Made by a program: the position numbers and the translations under genes
Part shown: piece after piece, positions 1 to 6,241 of the stretch
How the letters are laid out: each line of letters starts with the position of its first letter
How positions within the stretch are numbered: the stretch's first letter is position 1
The notes under the pieces: generated by a model
What the model saw: only the letters and a program-made list of their open reading frames with translations
Told to the model about the DNA's origin: nothing
Database searches by the model: none
Assembly: GCA_900546605.1 (NCBI GenBank)
Contig: URDV01000055.1
Coordinates: 1-11,204 of the forward strand
Source: an uncultured Prevotella sp.
Lineage (GTDB): Bacteria; Bacteroidota; Bacteroidia; Bacteroidales; Bacteroidaceae
Direction of reading: 5' to 3'
Length of the DNA: 11,204 bases

Positions 1-60
1 ACTTGTTAACCTGTCAACTTGTTAACCCGTTAACCAAAAATTCCGCCAACGGGTTAGAGC
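1..60 (+). repeat. Intergenic dispersed repeat, copy A (cut by window edge)
   Basis: This copy is built from short GTTAAC-type units. The 10-mer ACTTGTTAAC occurs at 1-10 and 17-26, followed by CCGTTAACC at 27-35 and the tail AATTCCGCCAACG at about 39-51. The same order (TTAACC, GTCAAC, TTGTTAAC, then TTCCGCCAAC) recurs at 4054-4112 and 6054-6106, and in reverse at 3973-4002 and 5948-5998. It lies just upstream of the rpmH promoter. It probably extends left of the window, so its true length is unknown. Confidence 0.7.
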
Positions 61-135
61 TACCCTTAAATAAGTTCCTATACTTTAACTACAATGGGCA
101 AGCAATACGAAAAATCAACTTTTCATTGAGCAAAT

Positions 136-167
136 TTTGCTCATTCACAAAAGTTTTCCTAACTTTG
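136..167 (+). promoter_or_regulatory. rpmH promoter, Bacteroidetes type
   Basis: A TTTG element (136-139) is separated by 20 nt from TAACTTTG (160-167), which matches the Bacteroidetes -33/-7 consensus TTTG...TAnnTTTG. Transcription should start around 172, leaving a leader of about 120 nt before the L34 start codon at 293. A perfect inverted repeat, GAGCAAA-t-TTTGCTC (128-142), overlaps the -33 element and could be an operator; that function is inference. Confidence 0.75.
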
Positions 168-171
168 CAAC

Positions 172-292
172 CCGAAGTGAGAAGGTGCCTCAATAAAACA
201 ACGAGGCCGCGAGGTCTGCAATACAATGGTTAGTGCTTACCTTTCCCGCTCAGTGATATGTATATCAAAAACAAAAAAACAGCATAACAAAA
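172..292 (+). promoter_or_regulatory. Long 5' leader of rpmH
   Basis: The distance from the predicted start site to the L34 ATG is about 120 nt, long for a 52-codon gene. A stem GCCTC (187-191) / GAGGC (203-207) with an A-rich loop can form near its 5' end. The last 40 nt before the ATG are A-rich, as is usual for translation starts in this phylum, and have no Shine-Dalgarno sequence. Long ribosomal-protein leaders are often autoregulatory, but I recognise no described leader family here. Confidence 0.35.
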
Positions 293-451
293 ATGAAAAG
301 AACATTCCAACCCCACAATCGTAAGAGAAACAACAAGCATGGTTTCCGTCAGCGTATGCTTACTGCCAATGGCCGTCGCGTATTGGCAGCTCGTCGTGCA
401 AAAGGTCGCAAAAAGTTGACCGTTTCTGACGAAGTTCATGGCAAGAAATAA
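293..451 (+). CDS. rpmH: 50S ribosomal protein L34
   Basis: This is a 52-residue, strongly basic protein that begins MKRTFQPHNRKR and contains HGFRQRM, NGRRVLAARRAKGRKKL and a final KLTVSDEVHGKK. These are the diagnostic motifs of bacterial L34 across its whole length, so the gene is complete and the start is secure. L34 is a late-assembling, mostly extended protein of the large ribosomal subunit that contacts 23S rRNA. The gene stands alone here: it has its own promoter (136-167), a leader of about 120 nt and an immediate hairpin terminator (490-544). It is therefore probably a monocistronic, highly expressed unit. Its next neighbour on the same strand is a PASTA protein with a separate promoter. 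Confidence 0.97.
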   Translation: MKRTFQPHNRKRNNKHGFRQRMLTANGRRVLAARRAKGRKKLTVSDEVHGKK

Positions 452-690
452 TAATTTCTCACCTCTCTGCTTTTAATTAGGCAGAAAGAAAAAGGCTGAT
501 ACCTTTCAACTCAAGAGTTGAAGTATCAGCCTTTTCCGTTTTTTAAAGAACTTCTACATGACATTTTAATGGTTGCGCGATTCTATCATCTGCGCCTAAA
601 ATAGCGATCACTAATGCATGCTATGTCATAACCACACTACCTTTAGTTCTCTTTTTTCGTTTCATTTCTTCTAAATTAAAACGTTACACC
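452..690. other. Non-coding stretch after rpmH
   Basis: Together with the following promoter and leader this makes about 380 bases without a gene between rpmH and the PASTA protein. It holds the rpmH terminator (490-544). The remaining 547-690 is AT-rich with no convincing reading frame, RNA gene or repeat that I can see. Confidence 0.6.
490..544 (+). terminator. Rho-independent terminator of rpmH
   Basis: A 13-bp arm (490-502 with 523-535, core GGCTGATAC/GTATCAGCC) continues after a 2-nt bulge (503-504) into an 8-bp arm, TTCAACTC (505-512) with GAGTTGAA (515-522). The apical loop is effectively CAAG. A T-rich tail ends at 544. The A-run on the left side means it could also work in the opposite direction. 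Confidence 0.9.
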
Positions 691-722
691 TTTGGAACTT
701 CATTCAGTATTGCTTATCTTTG
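691..722 (+). promoter_or_regulatory. Promoter of the PASTA-rluD-ddl cluster
   Basis: TTTG (691-694), a 20-nt spacer, then TATCTTTG (715-722) give a near-perfect Bacteroidetes promoter. The -7 box is the left arm of an inverted repeat TATCTT-tgcat-AAGATA (715-731). That would place a protein-binding palindrome or a transcript hairpin exactly at the start site. The predicted leader is about 100 nt. Confidence 0.75.
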
Positions 723-727
723 CATAA

Positions 728-791
728 GATAGGCTGCGGTTCGGCAGTGCATTCAAGCAAGCTTGACACACTGCTCTCACCTTGCACTATC
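728..791 (+). promoter_or_regulatory. Structured leader RNA upstream of the PASTA gene
   Basis: Directly after the promoter, 64 nt can fold into a closed structure. GATAG (728-732) pairs with CTATC (787-791). Inside it GCAGTG (744-749) pairs with CACTGC (769-774), and within that TCAAGC (753-758) pairs with GCTTGA (761-766). A competing pairing is possible: AGTGCA (746-751) with TGCACT (783-788), which would exclude the inner stem. I have an unverified impression of meeting very similar segments at promoters elsewhere in Prevotella. No ligand or function is known to me. Confidence 0.45.
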
Positions 792-830
792 ATATATATA
801 TAATCTATTAAGCAAAACAACTTATAAAGC

Positions 831-1520
831 ATGACTATCTCCGAATTCTTTAAGAAGATATTCAGCCGAATGCTCTTCGGTAATTGCTTAGGTATAGTTA
901 TTATAACTATTGTACTGGCCTTTGCCTCGTTGCTCTTCATTAATCTTTACACGCATCACGGACGCGAAGTAATTGTACCCAATGTATGTGGACTTAATCA
1001 AGATGTTGCACAAAAAAAATTGGAAGCCTTAGGACTTCGTATGGAGGTTACTGATACGGGATACGTTTACAACGCAGCCCCTTTCTCTGTGCTTGAACAA
1101 AACCTAAAACCAGGTGACAAAGTTAAACCTGGTCGCATTATACTCATTACTATTAATGCCAATGGGCCGCGGCAAATTGCCATTCCTGACATTGCTGACA
1201 ACTGCTCACAACGCGAAGCTGAAGATAAATTGCGTGTGCTTGGGTTTAAATTGGGAGCTACAGAGTATGTACAAGGTGACCCCGAATGGGTGTATGGGGT
1301 TAAAGTTAACGGAAGAAATGTTACTGCTGGTACTAAGGTTTCGGTTACTTCGCCCATCACATTGGTTGTAGGATCAGGTGGCTCAACTGAGGAGTACAAC
1401 GGAAATGATAGCCTTGACTACATTAGAAATGCTCCACATGAAGAAGAGGATGAAATCATTGAAGAGGGAGGCGGAACAGCTGAAACGCACGCTACGTCTA
1501 ACGACATCTCTGAGGATTAA
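831..1520 (+). CDS. Membrane-anchored PASTA-domain protein
   Basis: The protein has 229 residues. A short basic cytoplasmic segment (1-16) precedes one transmembrane helix (about 17-39), and the rest lies in the periplasm. Two PASTA-type repeats follow. The first (about 46-112) contains VPNVCGLNQDVAQKKLEALGL and closes with KPGRIILITIN. The second (about 115-184) contains IPDIADNCSQREAEDKLRVLGFKLG and ends in ITLVVG. The C-terminal 45 residues are highly acidic with no recognised domain. PASTA domains bind peptidoglycan or beta-lactams in PBP2x and in PknB/Stk kinases; here neither a kinase nor a transpeptidase is attached. The gene is followed by rluD after 41 nt and then by ddl, an arrangement I know from Bacteroidales generally. 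A role in sensing or binding the cell wall is inferred. Confidence 0.88.
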   Translation: MTISEFFKKIFSRMLFGNCLGIVIITIVLAFASLLFINLYTHHGREVIVPNVCGLNQDVAQKKLEALGLRMEVTDTGYVYNAAPFSVLEQNLKPGDKVKPGRIILITINANGPRQIAIPDIADNCSQREAEDKLRVLGFKLGATEYVQGDPEWVYGVKVNGRNVTAGTKVSVTSPITLVVGSGGSTEEYNGNDSLDYIRNAPHEEEDEIIEEGGGTAETHATSNDISED

Positions 1521-1561
1521 CTTCTTAATAATTTGAACAAAACACTACATTGACTATATAA

Positions 1562-2665
1562 ATGAACAACAACGAGTTAACTGATGAAGATTTGCTGAGC
1601 GATTTGCCACTTACTGACGAAGACGATGATGCTGGCGAAGAATCAGCCGAGCTTTACGAGCACTATCGTGTAGTGGCAGACAAAGGTCAACAACTGCTAC
1701 GCGTTGACAAGTTCCTGCTCGACCACTTGAAAGATACCTCACGCAATCGCATACAAGCGGCTGCAAAAGCAGGCTTTATTCATGTTAACGATCACCCCGT
1801 TAAAAGCAACTACCGCGTTAAGCCTTTTGATGTTGTCACACTACTGCTTGACCGTCCTCGCTACGAAAACAAAATTGAGGCTGAAAACATTCCACTCGAC
1901 ATTGTTTATGAGGATAGTGAACTGCTTGTTGTAAACAAGCCCGCAGGCTTGGTGGTTCACCCTGGGTGTGGCAACTACACAGGCACCTTGGTCAATGCCA
2001 TTGCTTGGCACTTAAAGGATGACCCTAAATATGACCCCAATGACCCTGCCGTGGGGTTGGTGCATCGCATTGATAAGGACACATCGGGTTTGTTGGTTGT
2101 GGCCAAAACACCTGATGCAAAAACAAAACTCGGACTACAGTTCTTTAACAAAACAACTCGCCGACGCTACAATGCTTTAGTTTGGGGCAACTTTACTGAA
2201 GACGAAGGACGCATTGAAGGTAACATTGCTCGTAACCCACGTGACCGTATGCAAATGGCTGTGTTCGATCCTTCATCTGACATAGGTAAACATGCCGTTA
2301 CTCACTATAAGGTGTTGAAGCGCTATGGCTATGTTACTCTGGTTGAATGCATTCTTGAAACAGGACGCACACACCAAATACGTGTTCACATGAAACACAT
2401 TGGGCACCCTCTCTTTAATGATGAGCGTTATGGCGGCAACCAAATTTTGCGTGGCACACAAAGTAGCACCTACAATAGCTTTATTCGTAATTGTTTCGCC
2501 ATTTGTCCGCGACAAGCCTTACACGCTCGCACCTTAGGGTTTAAACATCCTAAAACGGGTGAGGAAATGGACTTTACCACTGATATTGCTCCTGACATGC
2601 AAGCTCTATTGGCTAAATGGGACAAATACATTGAAGGGGCTACTAACACTAAAGTTGAAGGATGA
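1562..2665 (+). CDS. rluD: 23S rRNA pseudouridine synthase, RluA/RluD family
   Basis: The protein has 367 residues. An acidic, probably disordered extension (1-35) precedes an S4 RNA-binding domain (about 44-100, with RVDKFL and AGFIHVND) and the RluA-type catalytic domain (about 110-345). The catalytic motif HRIDKDTSGLLV is intact at 168-179, and Asp171 is the expected nucleophile. Other family hallmarks are LLVVNKPAGLVVHPG (121-135), TGRTHQIRVHM (267-277) and GHPLFNDERYG (281-291). RluD converts uridines in helix 69 of 23S rRNA to pseudouridine; exact target positions cannot be read from sequence, so RluD rather than another RluA subfamily is likely but not certain. It sits 41 nt behind the PASTA gene and 133 nt ahead of ddl, with no terminator between, which suggests co-transcription. 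Confidence 0.93.
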   Translation: MNNNELTDEDLLSDLPLTDEDDDAGEESAELYEHYRVVADKGQQLLRVDKFLLDHLKDTSRNRIQAAAKAGFIHVNDHPVKSNYRVKPFDVVTLLLDRPRYENKIEAENIPLDIVYEDSELLVVNKPAGLVVHPGCGNYTGTLVNAIAWHLKDDPKYDPNDPAVGLVHRIDKDTSGLLVVAKTPDAKTKLGLQFFNKTTRRRYNALVWGNFTEDEGRIEGNIARNPRDRMQMAVFDPSSDIGKHAVTHYKVLKRYGYVTLVECILETGRTHQIRVHMKHIGHPLFNDERYGGNQILRGTQSSTYNSFIRNCFAICPRQALHARTLGFKHPKTGEEMDFTTDIAPDMQALLAKWDKYIEGATNTKVEG

Positions 2666-2762
2666 AAAGTTGTAGTGCGTAACAACATGGAAGCTATGAA
2701 GACTGCTATAGTTAAAAATAGGTTCACCCACAACACTCACCCACATTCACACCTGCTATATA

Positions 2763-2778
2763 CTCATTAGCTCATTAG
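2763..2778 (+). repeat. Tandem 8-mer before ddl
   Basis: CTCATTAG occurs twice in tandem (2763-2770 and 2771-2778), 21 nt before the ddl start. It could be a replication-slippage scar or a paired binding site. The rest of the 133-nt rluD-ddl gap shows no clear promoter or hairpin. Confidence 0.5.
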
Positions 2779-2798
2779 CAAATTACCATATAAACGCA

Positions 2799-3797
2799 AT
2801 GAAACGTACAATTGCAATTGTTGCCGGAGGCAATAGCTCCGAGCACGATGTATCTCTGCGCTCAGCAGAAGGCATCCTGTCCTTTATGGACAAAGATAAA
2901 TATGACTGTTATGTAGTTGAAGTTAAAATGGACAACTGGAAGGTTGAATACAAAAATGAAACTTGCAAAGTTGACCGCAGCGACTTTTCATTTACTGCCA
3001 GCGATGGTCACCACACCTTTGATTTTGCATACATTACTATTCATGGCACACCAGGTGAAAATGGCATAATGCAAGGCTACTTTGACCTCATCGGTTTGCC
3101 TTATTCAACCAGCGATGTGCTTGTTGAAGCATTAACCTTCAACAAGTTTGCTTTGAACAACTTTTTACGCGCCTACCCCGAATTACACATTTCTGACTCT
3201 GTGCTCATTCGCAAAGGCGATAACATCACTCCCGAAGTCGAAAAGCAATTGGCTGAACGCATGGGCATACCTTGCTTTGTAAAGCCCAATGCTGGCGGTT
3301 CAAGTTTCGGTGTAACGAAAGTTAAGTTTGCCGATGCTTTACGTGCTGCTATTGAAAAGGCTATGCTCGAAAGTGATGAGGTAATGGTTGAAAAGATGAT
3401 GACAGGCACCGAAATCACTTGCGGATGCTTTAAGCGTGCCAATGGTGAAATCGTAACATTGCCTATCACAGAGGTGGTTTGCCACACTGAATTCTTTGAT
3501 TACGATGCCAAGTACAACAATAAGTCTGACGAAATCACACCTGCACGCATCGATCCTAAAACAGCACAACGTGTGAGCGAAATGACGAAGCACATCTACC
3601 ACATTTTAGGTTGCTATGGTTTGATTCGCATCGACTACATTCTTTCTGGCGAAAAAGGAAACGAACAAATTAACTTGCTCGAAATTAACACTACACCTGG
3701 CATGACTGCTACCAGTTTCATTCCGCAACAAGTGCGTGCCTCTGAATACGACATTAAGGACGTGCTGAGCGAAATTATTGAAGGCCGTTTTGCTTAA
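2799..3797 (+). CDS. ddl: D-alanine--D-alanine ligase
   Basis: The protein has 332 residues, normal for Ddl, and is an ATP-grasp ligase that makes D-Ala-D-Ala for the peptidoglycan stem peptide in the cytoplasm. The N-terminal domain starts with IAIVAGGNSSEHDVSLRSA (Glu15 is the conserved substrate residue), followed by HGTPGENGIMQGYFDLIGLPYS (82-103). The ATP-grasp part has the glycine loop NAGGSSFGV (164-172) and VEKMMTGTEIT (197-207). The omega-loop DYDAKY (234-239) carries Lys238 and Tyr239, equivalent to E. coli DdlB Lys215/Tyr216 as I recall them. The metal ligands are Asp279, Glu295 and Asn297 in RIDY and LLEINTTPGMT. Tyr239 is the residue typical of dipeptide rather than D-Ala-D-lactate ligases. 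It is the last gene of the PASTA-rluD-ddl cluster and is followed by a hairpin terminator. Confidence 0.96.
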   Translation: MKRTIAIVAGGNSSEHDVSLRSAEGILSFMDKDKYDCYVVEVKMDNWKVEYKNETCKVDRSDFSFTASDGHHTFDFAYITIHGTPGENGIMQGYFDLIGLPYSTSDVLVEALTFNKFALNNFLRAYPELHISDSVLIRKGDNITPEVEKQLAERMGIPCFVKPNAGGSSFGVTKVKFADALRAAIEKAMLESDEVMVEKMMTGTEITCGCFKRANGEIVTLPITEVVCHTEFFDYDAKYNNKSDEITPARIDPKTAQRVSEMTKHIYHILGCYGLIRIDYILSGEKGNEQINLLEINTTPGMTATSFIPQQVRASEYDIKDVLSEIIEGRFA

Positions 3798-3804
3798 AAC
3801 TTTT

Positions 3805-3870
3805 AAGGGGGGACTACAAAGTAACGAACTGACCTTTGCTGCGTCAGCCATACCTTGTTGTCCCTTTTTT
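3805..3870 (+). terminator. Terminator after ddl
   Basis: The arm AAGGGGGGACTACAA (3805-3819) pairs with TTGTTGTCCCTTTTTT (3855-3870) with one mismatch and G:U pairs against the T-run. Inside, CTGAC (3829-3833) pairs with GTCAG (3843-3847), giving a two-tier hairpin. The T-run 3865-3870 serves both as part of the stem and as tail. Confidence 0.6.
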
Positions 3871-3972
3871 AGGTTAGTTTTCACCTTATAATGATTCAAA
3901 TAATGTTTTAAAAGCGTTTGAACGCTATGCAATAGATTAAAAACATTACTGCATGCCTGTTAGCTGAAATAT

Positions 3973-4002
3973 TGGTTAATGGGATGGCTGGTTAATAAGT
4001 TA
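3973..4002 (-). repeat. Dispersed repeat, copy E (reverse)
   Basis: Read on the minus strand this gives ACTTATTAACCAGCCATC followed by CCATTAACC. The start matches copy C at 6055-6070 (ACTTATTAACCAGTCA) with one difference. It lacks the TTCCGCC tail, so it is a partial copy. With copy B it makes a divergent inverted pair of about 140 bp. Confidence 0.55.
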
Positions 4003-4053
4003 GTGTGCTGTACATTATGTTAATGTCTGCATGGTAAGCAACCATATAAGCTT

Positions 4054-4112
4054 GGTAAACTTACCTATTGGCCCATTAACCTGTCAACTTGTTTACTAAT
4101 TCTGCCAACGCG
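4054..4112 (+). repeat. Dispersed repeat, copy B
   Basis: GGTAAACTTACCTATTGG, then CCCATTAACCTGTCAACTTG, then TACTAATTCTGCCAACGCG. It aligns with the reverse complement of 5948-5998 over most of its length (shared AAACTTACCT, TTG, CAT, AAC, TGTCAAC, TAATTC, GCC) and with copy A over TTAACCTGTCAACTTGTT and GCCAACG. It ends about 40 nt before the acyltransferase start. Confidence 0.65.
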
Positions 4113-4149
4113 TACTGCATATGAATCATCACACAAAAATTTCTCTGCC

Positions 4150-5304
4150 ATGAATATTCATGATTTTGACGACATACGTCCTGTGCTGCCAGAAGAGCTA
4201 CCCGAAGCAATTAACGAACTCTTTGCAGATGCACAATTTTGTGGCATCGTACAAACATTTATGAAAGGGGTGCCCTTAGATACGCTGAAGGCACAAGCTT
4301 TGCAATGCAAAGATAGCTTGAGCTTTCAAAAAGTATTTTTCTACCCACTCATCAAGCAATTGCTAGCTAAATGTAGTACTGGATGCGATTTTGATGCCAC
4401 AGCCATTGCCCCATCAGAACGCACCCAAGCTTACACATTCATATCTAACCACCGCGACATTGTGCTTGATTCAGCATTACTTGACATTTTGCTCATTGAC
4501 AATGGTTTTGGCAACAGCATTGAAATTGCCATTGGCGATAATCTACTCATCTACCCCTGGATTAAAACTTTGGTACGTATTAACAAGTCGTTCATTGTTA
4601 AACGTTCGGTGGGTATGCGCGAGATGTTGCTCGCAAGTAAACACATGAGTCAATACATGCACTTTGCTATTAACGAACGCAATGAGGGCATATGGATTGC
4701 ACAACGCGAAGGACGAGCTAAAGATTCTAACGACCGTACACAAGAGTCAATACTTAAAATGATGGCTTTGGGAGGTGATGGCTCACCACTCGAAAGCATC
4801 AAAGCTCTACACTTGGTGCCGCTCACCATTTCGTATGAATATGATCCTTGCGACTTTTTAAAAGCAAAGGAGTTTCAACAAAAACGTGACGATGCACAAT
4901 TTAAAAAGAGCCGACAAGATGATTTGACCAATATGCAAACGGGCATTATGGGATACAAAGGACGCATTCACTACCACTTGGCTGCCCCAGTCAACTCATG
5001 GATTGACGAATATGCCGCTTTGCCAAAAAACGAATTCTATAAAGCTGTTGCTCAGCGCATTGACAAAAACATTCACCAGGGTTATGCCATTTATGCTAAC
5101 AACTATGTGGCTCTCGACATGTTGAATGGCAATAATGAACAAGCTCAGCATTACACAGCTGCCGACAAGGAGAGATTTAATGACTACTTACAACAGCGCA
5201 TATCACTCATTTCATTGCCCAATAAGGACGAGGGCTACTTGCGTGAACGATTGCTCACCATGTATGCCAATCCTCTGATTAACCAACTTAAAGCGCAACT
5301 TTAG
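4150..5304 (+). CDS. PlsC-like glycerolipid acyltransferase
   Basis: The protein has 384 residues and no membrane segment at its N-terminus. The acyltransferase blocks are in order: block I SNHRDIVLDSALL (99-111), block II-like KSFIVKRSVGMREML (146-160), block III QREGRAKDSNDRTQ (185-198) and block IV HLVPLTISYEYDP (221-233). This is the pattern of 1-acyl-glycerol-3-phosphate-type acyltransferases, which transfer fatty acyl groups to a glycerolipid or related acceptor at the inner membrane. His101 is followed by Asp103 and Asp107 (HXD and HX5D) instead of the standard HX4D spacing. The acceptor cannot be deduced: phospholipid, ornithine/glycine lipid or lipid A precursors are all possible. 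Its stop is 10 nt before the lipoprotein gene, so the two are very probably co-transcribed and translationally coupled. Confidence 0.82.
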   Translation: MNIHDFDDIRPVLPEELPEAINELFADAQFCGIVQTFMKGVPLDTLKAQALQCKDSLSFQKVFFYPLIKQLLAKCSTGCDFDATAIAPSERTQAYTFISNHRDIVLDSALLDILLIDNGFGNSIEIAIGDNLLIYPWIKTLVRINKSFIVKRSVGMREMLLASKHMSQYMHFAINERNEGIWIAQREGRAKDSNDRTQESILKMMALGGDGSPLESIKALHLVPLTISYEYDPCDFLKAKEFQQKRDDAQFKKSRQDDLTNMQTGIMGYKGRIHYHLAAPVNSWIDEYAALPKNEFYKAVAQRIDKNIHQGYAIYANNYVALDMLNGNNEQAQHYTAADKERFNDYLQQRISLISLPNKDEGYLRERLLTMYANPLINQLKAQL

Positions 5305-5314
5305 AACGCATTGT

Positions 5315-5947
5315 ATGCTGAAGCCTTTCACCTTGCTTATTGCCACATTGTGCTTACTCTGTGCTTGCAATGACGACGATACGACAATGCCAGCTTACCA
5401 GTTTGCGTTGGCTGACATGAGCACTAACATACATGGCACAGCCACACAATTAAACTTTGATGATGGCAATACATATCAACTCAAAGCGGCTGTTACGAAA
5501 TTGAAGCCCGACACTACCTACCGTATGCAGGTGCTCTATGTCATGAATGATGATGGCAAGGCGCAACTTTATAATTATGTGCCCATTTTAGCTCCACAAG
5601 TGGTAAGGTATAGCACAGGCATGGCATTCAAGCATCCCTTAAATGTGGTTACTTATTGGCAAACTTCTAAATACATTAATCTGCAGCTAAACATTAAGGG
5701 TACTGCTAAGGGAGTGCATTACTTTGGTTTTAACGAAACGGACTTCCGCACGAATGCTGACGGGTCACATACTATGATGGTTGAACTTGTGCATAACCAA
5801 AATAGTGACCCTCTGTATTACACTCGTAGCACTTACCTATCGTTGCCACTACAACCGCTACATAACTTACTGCGAACTGGCATCGACTCACTGCAACTCA
5901 CCATTAATACGTTTAGTGGCAAGCAGGTTTATAAATTCATATACTAA
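5315..5947 (+). CDS. NigD-like outer-membrane lipoprotein
   Basis: The protein has 210 residues. The signal peptide MLKPFTLLIATLCLLCAC ends in a lipobox LCAC with the lipidated Cys at 18. The residues after it, NDDD, are acidic; in Bacteroidetes an acidic run just after the Cys acts as an export signal to the cell surface, so surface exposure is likely but inferred. The mature part resembles NigD-like proteins: an N-terminal beta domain (about 30-110), then VTYWQTSKYINLQLNIKG, HYFGF and the C-terminal VELVHNQNSDPLYYTRSTYLSLPL, which fits the NigD C-terminal sandwich. NigD itself is linked to bacteriocin/immunity-type loci in Prevotella, but most homologues have no known function. It is coupled to the upstream acyltransferase (10-nt gap). 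Confidence 0.72.
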   Translation: MLKPFTLLIATLCLLCACNDDDTTMPAYQFALADMSTNIHGTATQLNFDDGNTYQLKAAVTKLKPDTTYRMQVLYVMNDDGKAQLYNYVPILAPQVVRYSTGMAFKHPLNVVTYWQTSKYINLQLNIKGTAKGVHYFGFNETDFRTNADGSHTMMVELVHNQNSDPLYYTRSTYLSLPLQPLHNLLRTGIDSLQLTINTFSGKQVYKFIY

Positions 5948-5998
5948 CGCCATGGCGGAATTAGTTGACAAGTTGATGAGTCAACAGGTAAGTTTGCC
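5948..5998 (-). repeat. Dispersed repeat, copy D (reverse)
   Basis: On the minus strand it reads GGCAAACTTACCTGTTGAC, then TCATCAACTTGTCAAC, then TAATTCCGCC, aligning with copy B. It starts two bases after the lipoprotein stop codon with the perfect palindrome CGCCATGGCG (5948-5957). It also contains a stem GTTGAC (5964-5969) / GTCAAC (5980-5985) and is followed by a T-run (6002-6007), so this copy could double as the terminator of the acyltransferase/lipoprotein unit. Confidence 0.65.
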
Positions 5999-6053
5999 AC
6001 GTTTTTTGTTTCTTACCATTCTGACTTAATTATAATAAGTAGTGTGCAGAGGA

Positions 6054-6106
6054 TACTTATTAACCAGTCAATTTATAACCCCATAAGCCCAAACTTCCGC
6101 CAACAG
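6054..6106 (+). repeat. Dispersed repeat, copy C
   Basis: TACTTATTAACCAGTCAATT, then TATAACCCCATAAGCCC, then AAACTTCCGCCAACAG. It shares its 5' part with copy E and its TTCCGCCAAC tail with copies A, B and D. Weak similarity to copy B continues past the tail (TACGAATCACG here, TATGAATCATC after B). With copy D it forms a divergent inverted pair of about 160 bp. Confidence 0.6.
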
Positions 6107-6142
6107 TTATACGAATCACGCCATCTACTATGAACGAAATGG

Positions 6143-6166
6143 CTTTTAAGTAGTTGTGCTTAAAAG
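6143..6166. repeat. Inverted repeat upstream of the Eis-like gene
   Basis: CTTTTAAG (6143-6150) and CTTAAAAG (6159-6166) form a perfect 8-bp stem with an 8-nt loop, 75 nt before the start codon at 6242. No T-run follows, so an operator or leader hairpin is more likely than a terminator. I could not find a consensus promoter for the gene downstream. Confidence 0.45.
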
Positions 6167-6241
6167 TGCATCAGTTTGCACCCCATTTCACCATTGGCGT
6201 GTCATTATTATATCTAAAACAAAAACATATCACACCCACAT

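Larger units (their letters stand above)
3798..4149. other. 352-base gene-free region between ddl and the acyltransferase
   Basis: This stretch holds the ddl terminator (3805-3870) and a perfect inverted repeat AGCGTT-tg-AACGCT (3913-3926). Two oppositely oriented copies of the dispersed repeat follow (3973-4002 minus, 4054-4112 plus). I see no credible reading frame or RNA gene, and no consensus promoter for the acyltransferase. The latter may start from within the repeat region or use a divergent promoter. Confidence 0.6.

Noticed and set aside
1..60. GTTAAC repeats as a CRISPR array or replication-origin iterons
   Set aside because: Units are too short, spacers are not unique sequences of constant length, and there is no cas, dnaA or rep gene nearby. 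The same pattern recurs in other gaps as a dispersed repeat.
226..324. 32-codon upstream frame overlapping the start of rpmH
   Set aside because: No coding signature, and it overlaps L34 out of frame. It could be a regulatory uORF, but nothing in the sequence supports that.
762..803. TTGACA (764-768 region) and TATAAT (796-802 region) in the PASTA leader as a sigma70 promoter
   Set aside because: The spacing is far longer than 17 nt, and this phylum's primary sigma factor uses TTTG/TAnnTTTG, which is present just upstream at 691-722.
1067..1399. 110-codon minus-strand frame inside the PASTA gene
   Set aside because: Antisense shadow of a gene with recognisable repeats and a transmembrane helix; no promoter or family match.
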